DNA of 64,000 nt from Clostridia bacterium. Its GTDB lineage: Bacteria > Bacillota > Clostridia > TANB77 > CAG-508. Within the stretch, counting starts at the first letter, position 1. Every line of letters starts with the position of its first letter. The position numbers were made by a program, and so were the translations under genes. The DNA lies in the NCBI GenBank assembly GCA_900770415.1, contig CAAGKN010000007.1, positions 1 through 64,000 of the forward strand. The letters run 5' to 3'. Below are positions 1 to 8,087 of this stretch, piece by piece. The notes beneath the pieces are model-generated. The model searched no databases. It saw nothing but the letters and a program-made list of their open reading frames with translations, and was not told the origin of the DNA.

Positions 1-1
1 A

Positions 2-721
2 AAAACAAGTGAGAAAGATGGAGAAATAGCATATAGAGCTTCATATAATGATGTAAGTATAGAAGGGTTTGTTGATGATAAAAAACAAACATGCGAATTT
101 AAAATTAAAAAAGTAAATGGGGAATATAGAATTTCTGAAACAAATTATTATAACTTGGGCGAGAATAATGAAACAACAGAAAACATCAGTGACTCAGATA
201 TAATGATAGAAAAACTTAAAAACAGAAATACAAAATATAGAGCCAATTATTATTACAGATTAGCTTCATTAAAAAATAATAATGACGGAACATATACAGC
301 AATAATAGAATTTTATACTCCAGTAATTATATCAGAAACAGAATATAAAAACATTGCTAGCAAAGGGTCTGGAGAAATAAATGGTGTTTCATACACATTT
401 TCAAATAAAAGTAATGAGGATAATATAGGATATGGCTATATTTACAAAAATAATGAAAAATATACAATTGAAAAACAAGAAGCTGGCTATGCTTTTTATA
501 GTGAAACAGGTGGAGTGGTTAAGACAATAGATATGCTAGATATGTCATTTGAAATGATACTAGATAAAGATTTTGGTATACAACAAATTCCATCAGGAGG
601 AAGCTATACATTAAAAGAATATGCTAGCAAATTAACAGATAAATTTATAAGCAATAATGTGATAACATTCGAATATTCAAAACAAAATGGTAAATTATAT
701 ATGGCAAGAGACTCTAGATAA
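2..721 (+). CDS. Hypothetical protein, 5' end outside window
   Basis: The reading frame is open from base 2 to the TAA at 719-721, so the gene starts to the left of the window. About 239 residues are visible. They are polar and rich in Asn, Lys, Glu and Tyr, with no membrane segment or motif I recognise. The stretch resembles the extracellular part of a clostridial lipoprotein or secreted protein, but that is a guess from composition. A TTG at 155 lies in the same frame, but the coding signal clearly continues upstream of it. Confidence 0.7.
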   Translation, partial: KTSEKDGEIAYRASYNDVSIEGFVDDKKQTCEFKIKKVNGEYRISETNYYNLGENNETTENISDSDIMIEKLKNRNTKYRANYYYRLASLKNNNDGTYTAIIEFYTPVIISETEYKNIASKGSGEINGVSYTFSNKSNEDNIGYGYIYKNNEKYTIEKQEAGYAFYSETGGVVKTIDMLDMSFEMILDKDFGIQQIPSGGSYTLKEYASKLTDKFISNNVITFEYSKQNGKLYMARDSR

Positions 722-783
722 ATTGGAAAAATAAGATAATTATATAAGTATGACAAAAAAACATAAAAAAATCCGTAAAAACC

Positions 784-846
784 TTGACATAAGTAATAAA
801 ATATGATAAATTATATAAGCTATGTTTCTAAATGGGAGCATAGCTT
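784..846 (+). promoter_or_regulatory. Candidate promoter and leader hairpin before rpmG
   Basis: A consensus -35 TTGACA is at 784-789. A poor -10 (TAAATT, 807-812) follows at 17 bp. Immediately downstream aagctatg (817-824) can pair with catagctt (839-846), giving a leader hairpin in front of the rpmG-secE-nusG block. Confidence 0.4.
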
Positions 847-898
847 AAAAAACGCATCGTTAAAAACCCGCAAAACAAAGTTGGAGGTGGAGCTAAAA

Positions 899-1063
899 AT
901 GGCTGCAAAAGGACCAAGAGAAAATATAACTTTAGAATGTACAGAATGTAAAAGAAGAAATTACACAACAAGTAAAAATAAAAGAAACAATACAGATAGA
1001 CTAGAAGTTGCTAAATATTGCAAATATTGCAAAAAGAGAACAACACATAAAGAAACAAAATAA
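899..1063 (+). CDS. rpmG: 50S ribosomal protein L33
   Basis: This is a 54-residue L33, a small zinc-ribbon protein of the large ribosomal subunit. Two Cys pairs (CTEC and CKYC) are visible, the usual zinc-binding form. The ATG at 899 is chosen over an in-frame upstream ATG at 803 because GGAGGTGG lies just before it (883-890) and the family begins with MAxKGPREN. It precedes secE and nusG, the usual Firmicute order. Confidence 0.93.
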   Translation: MAAKGPRENITLECTECKRRNYTTSKNKRNNTDRLEVAKYCKYCKKRTTHKETK

Positions 1064-1134
1064 AGAGTGTAAGCATTAACTTGTTTATAAAATAAAAAGA
1101 GTAATGCGTCCCCTTACAAAATAGGAGGAATAAA

Positions 1135-1482
1135 ATGGCTAAGGAAACAAAATCAAATAAAGATTTAAAAAATAAAAAACATTTTTTTAAAGATTTTAAA
1201 GCTGAACTAAAAAAAGTTATTTGGCCTACACCAAAGCAAGTTGTTAATAATACAATAGCAGTTGTAGTTATTGTGCTAATTACAGCAGCAATTGTTTTTG
1301 TATTAGATGTAGTATTTGACTTGTTTAATGAATATGGAATTAACAAATTAAAATCAAACATTAAACAAAAAGTTGTAGTAGAAAATACAATAGATACAAA
1401 TACAGAAACTAATGCAGAACAAAACAGTGCAGACGGTGAAACAGAAAGCCAAGAAAATTCTGTAACGGAAATAGGAGGCTAA
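1135..1482 (+). CDS. secE: Protein translocase subunit SecE
   Basis: SecE is the small essential subunit of the SecYEG channel. The family core is at residues 17-65: a basic segment with FKAELKKVIWPTPKQV and then one transmembrane helix (about residues 38-60). At 115 residues it is longer than the usual 60-75 because of a polar, acidic C-terminal tail of about 45 residues. An AGGAGG precedes the ATG. It lies between rpmG and nusG. Confidence 0.93.
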   Translation: MAKETKSNKDLKNKKHFFKDFKAELKKVIWPTPKQVVNNTIAVVVIVLITAAIVFVLDVVFDLFNEYGINKLKSNIKQKVVVENTIDTNTETNAEQNSADGETESQENSVTEIGG

Positions 1483-1487
1483 GATAA

Positions 1488-2021
1488 ATGTCTCAGATAA
1501 AAGAAAATTTAGAACCAAGATGGTATGTTGTACATACATATTCTGGGTATGAAAACAAAGTAAAAACAGATTTAGAAAAGACAATAAAAAATAGAGAGCT
1601 AGAAGATTACTTCTTTGATATAGTAGTTCCAATGGAGGAACAAATAGAAATTAAAGACGGTAAAAGAAAAGCAAATCTTAAAAAAGTATTTCCTGGATAT
1701 GTATTAGTAAAAATGATAGTAACAGAAGAATCATGGTACATAGTTAGAAATACAAGAGGAGTAACAGGATTTGTAGGCTCAGGAACAGATCCAATTCCAT
1801 TGACTAATGAAGAGATTAGAAATATGGGATTTGAAACTACTATTATAAATGTTGACTATGAAGTTAACGATTCTGTAAAAGTAGTAAATGGACCTTTATC
1901 AGGATTTATTGGAACAGTTCAAGAAATAAATAAAGAAAAAAACAAAGTAAAGGTTATGGTTTCTATGTTTGGAAGAGAAACTCCAGTAGAATTAGAGTTC
2001 TCACAAGTAGAAAAAATATAA
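1488..2021 (+). CDS. nusG: Transcription termination/antitermination protein NusG
   Basis: A full-length NusG of 177 residues. The NGN domain starts at PRWYVVHTYSGYENKV, followed by FPGYVLVKM and NTRGVTGFVG. The C-terminal KOW motif (VKVVNGPLSGFIGTV) binds Rho or ribosomal S10. It starts five bases after the secE stop, with GGAGG inside the end of secE, so the two are translationally close. It regulates elongation and pausing of RNA polymerase. Confidence 0.96.
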   Translation: MSQIKENLEPRWYVVHTYSGYENKVKTDLEKTIKNRELEDYFFDIVVPMEEQIEIKDGKRKANLKKVFPGYVLVKMIVTEESWYIVRNTRGVTGFVGSGTDPIPLTNEEIRNMGFETTIINVDYEVNDSVKVVNGPLSGFIGTVQEINKEKNKVKVMVSMFGRETPVELEFSQVEKI

Positions 2022-2039
2022 AAAAGGAGATTGAGAAAA

Positions 2040-2468
2040 ATGGCAGAAAAAGAAATTACAAATGTCGTTAAATTGCAAATAGAAGCTGGGAAAGCAACAC
2101 CAGCACCACCAGTAGGACCAGCATTAGGTTCAACAGGTATCAATATCATGCAATTCACAAAAGAATTCAATGAAAAAACAGCAAATCAACCAGGTATGAT
2201 AATACCAGTTGTAATAACTGTATACCAAGACAAAACATTTACATTTATTACAAAAGTACCACCAGTTGCAGTTTTAATAAAAAAAGCATTAAAAATCGAA
2301 AAAGGTTCAGGAAAACCAAACAAAGATAAAGTTGCTACAATAACAAAAGCACAAGTAGAAGAAATTGCAAAAACAAAAATGGAAGATTTAAATGCAGCTT
2401 CTTTAGAAACAGCAATGAGTATGGTTATGGGTACTGCTAGATCTATGGGCGTAGTAGTAGCTGAATAA
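2040..2468 (+). CDS. rplK: 50S ribosomal protein L11
   Basis: L11 (142 residues) forms the GTPase-associated stalk base with 23S rRNA. The N-terminal PAPPVGPALGSTGINIM motif and the C-terminal ARSMGVVV are diagnostic. The ATG at 2040 is preferred over the TTG at 2031 because AAGGAG at 2024-2029 is correctly spaced for it and the family starts with MAxK. Confidence 0.96.
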   Translation: MAEKEITNVVKLQIEAGKATPAPPVGPALGSTGINIMQFTKEFNEKTANQPGMIIPVVITVYQDKTFTFITKVPPVAVLIKKALKIEKGSGKPNKDKVATITKAQVEEIAKTKMEDLNAASLETAMSMVMGTARSMGVVVAE

Positions 2469-2486
2469 ATGAAAAAATAAAAAACA

Positions 2487-2540
2487 GGTATCAAAAAAAT
2501 GATATAAATTTAATTGGGAGGATGAAAATCCGTTAATACC
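2487..2540 (+). promoter_or_regulatory. Candidate L1-binding mRNA leader before rplA
   Basis: The rplK-rplA gap can fold with ggtat (2487-2491) pairing to atacc (2536-2540), enclosing gggaggatgaaaatccgtta. This resembles the L1-binding site that L1 uses for translational autoregulation. It is followed directly by the rplA ribosome binding site. The identification rests on position and general form only. Confidence 0.45.
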
Positions 2541-2555
2541 AAAGGAGGAAATAAA

Positions 2556-3233
2556 ATGAAAAAAGGAAAAAGATATCAAGAGTGTGAAAAACTTATTGAT
2601 AGCACAAAAAATTATAGTGCAAAAGAAGCACTAGAAGTATTTGAAAAAATGCCAAAACCAAAATTTGACGAAACAGTTGAATTACACGTAAAATTAGGTG
2701 TAGATGGAAAACAAGCTGACCAACAAGTTAGAGGAACAGTTGTACTTCCAAACGGAACAGGTAAAACTCAAAGAGTTTTAGTTTTCGCAAAAGGTGATAA
2801 AGCAAAAGAAGCAGAAGCAGCAGGAGCTGACTTTGTAGGAGCTGAAGAATTAGTTCCAAAAATTCAAAATGAAAATTGGTTTGATTATGACGTTATAGTT
2901 GCAACACCAGATATGATGGGTGTTATAGGAAGATTAGGTAAAATATTAGGACCTAAAGGATTAATGCCAAACCCAAAATCAGGAACAGTAACTATGGATG
3001 TAACAAAAGCAATAAATGAAATTAAATCTGGTAAAGTAGAATATAGATTAGATAAAACAAATATTATTCACTTAGGATTTGGAAAAGTTTCATTTGGAAG
3101 CGATAAATTATTAGAAAACTATGAAACAATAATGGATGCAATTCAAAAAGCAAAACCAGCAGCAGCAAAAGGACAATATATTAGAAGTATTGCAATAAGC
3201 ACAACAATGGGACCAAGCATATATTTAGCATAG
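2556..3233 (+). CDS. rplA: 50S ribosomal protein L1
   Basis: L1 (225 residues, family about 230) binds 23S rRNA at the mobile stalk where tRNA leaves. The signature GRLGKILGPKGLMPNPKSGT is present near residues 128-147. The start has AAAGGAGG eight bases upstream. A likely autoregulatory leader precedes it. Confidence 0.96.
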   Translation: MKKGKRYQECEKLIDSTKNYSAKEALEVFEKMPKPKFDETVELHVKLGVDGKQADQQVRGTVVLPNGTGKTQRVLVFAKGDKAKEAEAAGADFVGAEELVPKIQNENWFDYDVIVATPDMMGVIGRLGKILGPKGLMPNPKSGTVTMDVTKAINEIKSGKVEYRLDKTNIIHLGFGKVSFGSDKLLENYETIMDAIQKAKPAAAKGQYIRSIAISTTMGPSIYLA

Positions 3234-3250
3234 TATAAAAATAGAAAATA

Positions 3251-3350
3251 AAAGCCAAAGACAGTAGGCAAAAAATAAGCCCTACCGAGGTAAAATAAGA
3301 GTATATAAACTCTGTTAATGCCTCGAGTAGGTATTTAACAGAGTTTTTAA
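3251..3350 (+). promoter_or_regulatory. Ribosomal protein L10 leader with attenuator hairpin
   Basis: The rplA-rplJ gap holds the classic L10 leader pattern: agccaaagacagtaggc, then ccctaccgaggt, then atgcctcgagtagg, whose parts pair to make the kink-turn site for the L10-L12 complex. The arms aaactctgttaa (3307-3318) and ttaacagagttt (3335-3346), followed by T-rich sequence, form a terminator that overlaps the leader's 3' half. This is the usual Firmicute attenuation layout. Confidence 0.8.
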
Positions 3351-3393
3351 TTTTAAAAATATATAACAAAAAATAATTTGGGAGGTGAATCAA

Positions 3394-3897
3394 TTGGCTA
3401 GCGAAAAAATTATAGAACAAAAGAAAAAAGAAGTATCTGAATTAGCTGCAAAAATAAATGAAGCTAAGGTAGTTCTTTTAACAGATTACAGAGGTATTAG
3501 CGTTGCAGACGTAACAGATTTAAGAACAAAATTAAGAGAAAAAGACGTTGAATACAAAGTTATAAAAAACAACATAACAAGAAGAGCTTTAGAAGAATGC
3601 AAAATAGAAGGATTAGAAGAACTTTTAGAAGGACCAACAGCAATTGTTATGGGAAAAGGTGATTATCTAGATGCATGTAAAACAATATATGAATATGCAA
3701 AAGATAATGATTTCTATAAAATAAAAGGTGGAATAATTGATGGAAAAGTAATGACAACAGAAGAAATAATAACACTTGCAAAATTACCATCAAAAGAAAC
3801 ATTACTATCAATGCTTGCTGGTGCATTACTTGGAACTATATCAAAATTTGCAGTTGCACTTGATCAAGTTAGAATTCAAAAAGAAGCAAACGCTTAA
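3394..3897 (+). CDS. rplJ: 50S ribosomal protein L10
   Basis: L10 (167 residues) anchors the L7/L12 stalk to the ribosome. The TTG at 3394 (MASEKIIEQKKKEV) is chosen because GGAGGTG at 3381-3387 is well spaced for it. An in-frame GTG at 3385 lies inside that ribosome binding site. It is controlled by the L10 leader just upstream and is followed by rplL. Confidence 0.94.
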   Translation: MASEKIIEQKKKEVSELAAKINEAKVVLLTDYRGISVADVTDLRTKLREKDVEYKVIKNNITRRALEECKIEGLEELLEGPTAIVMGKGDYLDACKTIYEYAKDNDFYKIKGGIIDGKVMTTEEIITLAKLPSKETLLSMLAGALLGTISKFAVALDQVRIQKEANA

Positions 3898-3948
3898 TAA
3901 AAACAAATAGGGTGGTGACCAAGCACCAAAAATTTAGGAGGAAATAAA

Positions 3949-4311
3949 ATGAATAAAGAAGAAATGATTGAAGAAATCAAAAAAATGACAGTAGTAGAAT
4001 TAGCTGACTTAGTAAAAGCTATAGAAGAAGAATTTGGAGTATCTGCAGTAGCAGCAGCTGCACCAGCAGCAGGAGCTGTTGCAGGAGCAGCAGAAGAAAA
4101 AACATCTTTTGATGTTGTATTAAAAGAAGCTGGAGCAAACAAAATACCAGTAATCAAAGTTGTAAGAGATGCAACAGGATTAGGATTAAAAGAAGCTAAA
4201 GATTTAGTTGACGGAGCACCTAAAACAGTTAAAGAAGGAGTTTCTAAAGACGAAGCTGAAGAATTAAAAGCTAAATTTGAAGAAGCTGGAGCAACAGTTG
4301 AATTAGCTTAG
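3949..4311 (+). CDS. rplL: 50S ribosomal protein L7/L12
   Basis: The 120-residue stalk protein that recruits translation factors. It has an N-terminal dimerisation helix, an Ala/Gly/Pro-rich hinge (about residues 35-52) and the C-terminal factor-binding domain with KIPVIKVVRDATGLGLKEAK. AGGAGG lies just upstream of the ATG. A terminator follows. Confidence 0.96.
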   Translation: MNKEEMIEEIKKMTVVELADLVKAIEEEFGVSAVAAAAPAAGAVAGAAEEKTSFDVVLKEAGANKIPVIKVVRDATGLGLKEAKDLVDGAPKTVKEGVSKDEAEELKAKFEEAGATVELA

Positions 4312-4330
4312 TTTTATAACTAATATAGAA

Positions 4331-4360
4331 AAGATTGCAATTCATATTGCAGTCTTTTTT
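4331..4360 (+). terminator. Rho-independent terminator after rplL
   Basis: Arms aagattgcaat (4331-4341) and attgcagtctt (4346-4356), with one G-T pair, followed by a run of T. Confidence 0.85.
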
Positions 4361-4421
4361 TCATTTTTTCTAATTGCATTATAAACTTTTATATAATATA
4401 ATTGATTCTAGGAGGCAAATT

Positions 4422-5105
4422 ATGGAACAACAATATATGGGAATAATTACAGCAACAATCGAAGAGTTTGAAGCTATAAAAAATATAATGGATCAAATTG
4501 AAGAAGTAAAATATTATGATTTGAACTTTTGCAAGGGAAAAATAAATTCAAAAGATATAGTATTAGTTAAATGTGGAGTAGGAAAAGTAAATGCAGCAAG
4601 AACAACTCAAATATTAACAGACGAATTTAATTTAAAAAGTATAATTAATGTAGGATCTGCAGGAGGATTAAATAATAATCTAGAAATAGGTGATATTGTT
4701 ATAGGAAAAGAACTTGTCCAACATGATTTTGATATTACTCCATTTGGACATGAAAAAGGTTATATAACAGAAACAGGAAGATTTTTTAAATGTGATAAAG
4801 ATTTAATAGATACATTTAAAAATGTAAAAATTGAAGGAATAAAAATAATAACAGGAGTTATAGCATCAGGAGATATATTCTGTATAGATACACAAATGAA
4901 AGAAAAAATAAAGGAAAAATTTAATGCTGACTGTTGCGAAATGGAAGGAGCAGCAATAGCACAAGTATGTTACTTAAATAAAATACCATGCTTAGTTATA
5001 AGAGCTATATCAGATGTGCCAAATGGAAAAAATAATATTGACTGTGATAACTTTATAGAATTGGCTTCAAAAAATTGTGCACAAATTATTCAAAAAATGT
5101 GTTGA
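4422..5105 (+). CDS. mtnN: 5'-methylthioadenosine/S-adenosylhomocysteine nucleosidase
   Basis: This 227-residue enzyme cleaves MTA and SAH to adenine plus the thioribose or ribosyl-homocysteine, recycling SAM by-products. Family marks are MGIITATIEEF at the start, NVGSAGGLN, the substrate-binding CCEMEGAAIAQVC and the catalytic Asp in AISDVPNGKNN. The ATG at 4422 follows AGGAGGC; an upstream in-frame ATG at 4374 has no ribosome binding site. A TATAAT at 4392-4397 suggests its own promoter. Confidence 0.93.
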   Translation: MEQQYMGIITATIEEFEAIKNIMDQIEEVKYYDLNFCKGKINSKDIVLVKCGVGKVNAARTTQILTDEFNLKSIINVGSAGGLNNNLEIGDIVIGKELVQHDFDITPFGHEKGYITETGRFFKCDKDLIDTFKNVKIEGIKIITGVIASGDIFCIDTQMKEKIKEKFNADCCEMEGAAIAQVCYLNKIPCLVIRAISDVPNGKNNIDCDNFIELASKNCAQIIQKMC

Positions 5106-5153
5106 CAAAAAATGGAAGTTAATGTAACATATAAATATATTTAATTCATAAAT

Positions 5154-5192
5154 ATCTATTTGAATTTCAATTCTTACGAAATTCAAATAGAT
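5154..5192. repeat. Perfect 15-bp inverted repeat between mtnN and comM
   Basis: Atctatttgaatttc (5154-5168) is exactly complementary to gaaattcaaatagat (5178-5192), with a 9-base loop. No long T run follows, so it may be a weak terminator, an mRNA-end stabiliser or an operator. Confidence 0.6.
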
Positions 5193-5249
5193 AAATAGTT
5201 TACAACAAACGTTTTTACAAAATCTTAAAAAATTCCAAAGAGGTAAAAT

Positions 5250-6785
5250 ATGTTATCAATAGTAAAAAGTATGTCATTGCTAGGTTTAGATGGCTTTCTT
5301 ATTTATGTGCAAGTAGATGTTTCAGCAGGAATTCCAGGATGGGACATTGTAGGCCTTCCAGACACAAGCGTAAAAGAAGCAAAGGAAAGAGTTAGAACAG
5401 CAATAAAGAATTCAGGTTATGAGTTGCAAAGCAGAAAAATAATTGTAAACTTAGCACCAGCAGATACAAAAAAAGAAGGATCTGCATTTGATTTGCCAAT
5501 TGCAATAGGAATATTACTATGCACAGAGGTAATTGGGCAGATTCCGGAGAATATAGCATTTATTGGAGAATTATCGTTAGATGGAAAAATAAATAAAGTA
5601 AATGGAGTACTTCCAATGTGCATCGAGGCTAAAAAATTAGGGATAAAGCAAGTAGTATTACCTAAAGAAAATGCACAAGAAGCAGCTGTTGTAGAAGACC
5701 TAAATGTTTACGGAGCTAATACACTAGGGGAGGTAGTAGACTTTTTAAATGGGAATTTGAAAATAGAAAAAAGCAATGTTGATATAGAAAAGTTATTAAA
5801 AAAAGATAATAAAAGTTTATTTGATTTTAGTGAAGTAAAAGGACAAGAAAATATAAAAAGAGCATTGGAAATTGCAGCAGCAGGGCGGACATAATTGTTT
5901 ACTAATAGGAAGCCCAGGTTCACGGAAAAACAATGATGGCAAGAAGAATTCCATCAATTTTACCAGACTTAACATTTGAAGAAGCTTTAGAAACCACAAA
6001 AATACATAGCATAGCAGGAGTACTAGATAAAAAAACTCCTATAATTACAACAAGACCATTTAGAAGCCCACATCACACAATTTCAAGCACCTCTATGGTA
6101 CGGAGGAGGCAAAATTCCAAAACCAGGGGAAATTAGTTTAGCACATAATGGAGTTTTATTTTTAGACGAACTACCGGAGTTTAATAAAAACACATTAGAA
6201 GTATTAAGAGGACCATTAGAAGATGGAATAATAAGTATTAGTAGAGTAAATGCATCACTTACATATCCGTGTAATTTTATGTTTGTGGCATCAATGAATC
6301 CATGTCCTTGTGGATTCTATGGGTCAAAAGAAAAAGAGTGCACTTGTTCTCCACAAGCAATACAAAGATATATGGGAAAAATAAGTGGCCCTCTTTTGGA
6401 CAGAATAGACATACAAATAGAAGTTACAGCAGTAAAATATCAAAAGCTAGAAACAGAAGAAGAGGCAGAAAACTCTAGCAAAATAAAAGAAAGAGTAAAT
6501 AAAGCAAGGAGAATTCAACAGGGAAGGTATAAAGAAAATGGTATATATTCAAACGCAGAACTTACACCTAAATTAGTAAATAAATATTGCAAGTTAGATA
6601 AAGAAGCAAAAGCAGTTCTCCAAAATGCGTTTGAAAAATTAGGATTAAGTGCTAGGGCACATAGTAGAATTTTAAAAGTAGCAAGGACTATTGCAGATTT
6701 AGATGAAGAAGAAAATATAAACGTAAACCATATTGCAGAAGCAATACAGTATAGAAGCTTAGACAAAAAATATTGGAATAACTAG
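5250..6785 (+). CDS. comM: YifB/ComM-family Mg-chelatase-like AAA+ ATPase, read through three CGGN sites
   Basis: The conceptual product is about 510 residues, the normal family length, but no single frame contains it. The frame changes by +1 at CGG 5886, 5923 and 6101. Skipping the C each time gives Gly213 (IAAAG-GHN), Gly225 (the Walker A, GSPGS-GKT) and Gly284 (MV-GGGKIPKPGE). The N-terminal LonC-like domain (FDLPIAIGIL), the LDELPEF Walker B and the cysteine-rich MNPCPCGFYGS are all intact. At 5886 the zero frame stops two codons after CGG. ComM-type helicases help branch migration of incoming DNA in transformation, consistent with neighbouring dprA and comEC. Confidence 0.9.
5886..5889 (+). 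other. CGGA +1 frameshift / four-base glycine site, comM site 1
   Basis: GCA GGG CGG A: CGG is in frame, and the zero frame then reads ACA TAA. Reading GGA after skipping C restores AAAGGHNCLLIG. Confidence 0.85.
5923..5926 (+). other. CGGA +1 site, comM site 2 (Walker A)
   Basis: GGT TCA CGG A: skipping C gives the second Gly of the P-loop GSPGSGKT. The preceding codon TCA cannot re-pair after a +1 slip (CAC), which argues against P-site slippage. Confidence 0.85.
6101..6104 (+). other. CGGA +1 site, comM site 3
   Basis: ATG GTA CGG A: skipping C gives the family motif MVGGGKIPKPGEISLAHNG. Confidence 0.85.
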
Positions 6786-6792
6786 GAGACAA

Positions 6793-7656
6793 ATGAAAAA
6801 GATAGAATTAATAAAAAATACAGATAAAGAATTTCCACAAAATCTGTTAAATATAGAAAAAAGCCCTAAAGAATTATACATAATAGGCAATAAAAAATTA
6901 CTAAACAAAAAATCAATAGCTATTGTGGGAACAAGAAATTGCACACCTTATGGAGCAGAATGCGCAAAAAGATTTGCAGAAGATATTTCAAAAAATAATA
7001 TATGCATAATAAGTGGAATGGCAGTTGGAATAGACACATTTGCACATAATGGAGCATTAAAACAAAAAGGAAAAACTATTGCAGTATTAGGATGTGGGTT
7101 TGATTATATATATCCAGAAGAAAATATAGGTTTATTTAATAAGATAGTAGAAAATGGAGGATTGATTATCTCAGAATATCCGCCAAAAACAAAAGCAGTT
7201 TTATCAAAATTTCCATATAGGAATAGAATAATAAGTGGACTATCTATGGGAACATTGGTTGTAGAAGCAACAAGAAATAGAAGCGGAAGTTTAGTTACTG
7301 CAAGATACGCAAAAGAACAGAACAAAAAAATCTTTAGTATACCTGGAAATATTAACATTAAAATGAGTGGAGGAACAAACGGTTTAATAAAAGAAGGAGC
7401 AAAATTAGTTACTTGTGCAAACGATATATTAACAGAATTTAAAATAACTGTGGAAAACATATCAGAAAAAGATGAAAAAAGTGTAGAACCTGAATTTTTA
7501 GAAATATATAATCAAATAACATATATGCCAATAAATATAAATGTAATTGCAAAAAAATGCAAACTAGATATAGCAAATGTATCACAAAAACTATTATTAA
7601 TGGAACTAAAAGGATATATAAAAAGTATACCGGGGAATGAATATGTGAGGTTATAA
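6793..7656 (+). CDS. dprA: DNA-processing protein DprA
   Basis: DprA (287 residues) loads RecA on incoming single-stranded DNA during natural transformation. The Rossmann core shows SIAIVGTRNCTPYG, SGMAVGIDTFAHNGAL, AVLGCGFDYIYP and the ending FPYRNRIISGLS. A C-terminal winged-helix region follows (about 225-287). It starts eight bases after comM and ends immediately before yraN, the common comM-dprA arrangement. Confidence 0.95.
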   Translation: MKKIELIKNTDKEFPQNLLNIEKSPKELYIIGNKKLLNKKSIAIVGTRNCTPYGAECAKRFAEDISKNNICIISGMAVGIDTFAHNGALKQKGKTIAVLGCGFDYIYPEENIGLFNKIVENGGLIISEYPPKTKAVLSKFPYRNRIISGLSMGTLVVEATRNRSGSLVTARYAKEQNKKIFSIPGNINIKMSGGTNGLIKEGAKLVTCANDILTEFKITVENISEKDEKSVEPEFLEIYNQITYMPININVIAKKCKLDIANVSQKLLLMELKGYIKSIPGNEYVRL

Positions 7657-8013
7657 ATGTATATAAGTCATGAACTAGGGAAAATAGGAGAAGATATTGT
7701 AGCAGATTATATAACTAAGTTGGGATATAAAGTATTAGAAAGAAATTTTGAATGTAAACAAGGAGAAATTGATATAATTGCAAAAGATAAAAAAGAATTA
7801 GTTTTTATAGAAGTAAAAACTAGAACAGATATGTCTTATGGAGAAGCAAGCGAGGCTGTTACATATACTAAAAAAAGGCATTTAATTAATTCAATTAAAT
7901 ATTATATTTATAAAAGAAATTTAGAAAATGAGTTCATAAGGATAGATGTAGCAGAGGTTTATATAAAATGTGGAAAAGTAAAAATAAACTACATAAAACA
8001 AGCAATTTATTAA
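7657..8013 (+). CDS. yraN: UPF0102 endonuclease-like protein YraN
   Basis: A 118-residue member of the YraN family with a PD-(D/E)XK-like fold. The core GEIDIIAKD...LVFIEVKTRT holds the Asp, Glu and Lys of the nuclease signature. Its ATG directly abuts the dprA stop. The precise role is unknown; it is usually found near dprA and comM. Confidence 0.9.
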   Translation: MYISHELGKIGEDIVADYITKLGYKVLERNFECKQGEIDIIAKDKKELVFIEVKTRTDMSYGEASEAVTYTKKRHLINSIKYYIYKRNLENEFIRIDVAEVYIKCGKVKINYIKQAIY

Positions 8014-8024
8014 AACTTCTTTCC

Positions 8025-8053
8025 TTGACAAAGCTTATAAATAAATATATAAT
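8025..8053 (+). promoter_or_regulatory. Consensus sigma-A promoter
   Basis: TTGACA (8025-8030), 17 bp, TATAAT (8048-8053). It drives the SH3/NlpC hydrolase gene at 8088. Confidence 0.85.
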
Positions 8054-8087
8054 AAGCACGAATAATGTGGAGAAAGAGGTTTTTCTG

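Noticed and set aside
817..1134. tRNA gene near rpmG/secE, where some Firmicutes have one
   Set aside because: No cloverleaf or GTTCRA-type T-arm is visible; only a short leader hairpin.
1011..1632. Long minus-strand open frames opposite secE and nusG, and similar ones opposite most plus-strand genes
   Set aside because: They are antisense shadows of AT-rich genes, with Leu/Phe/Ile-rich translations and no ribosome binding sites.
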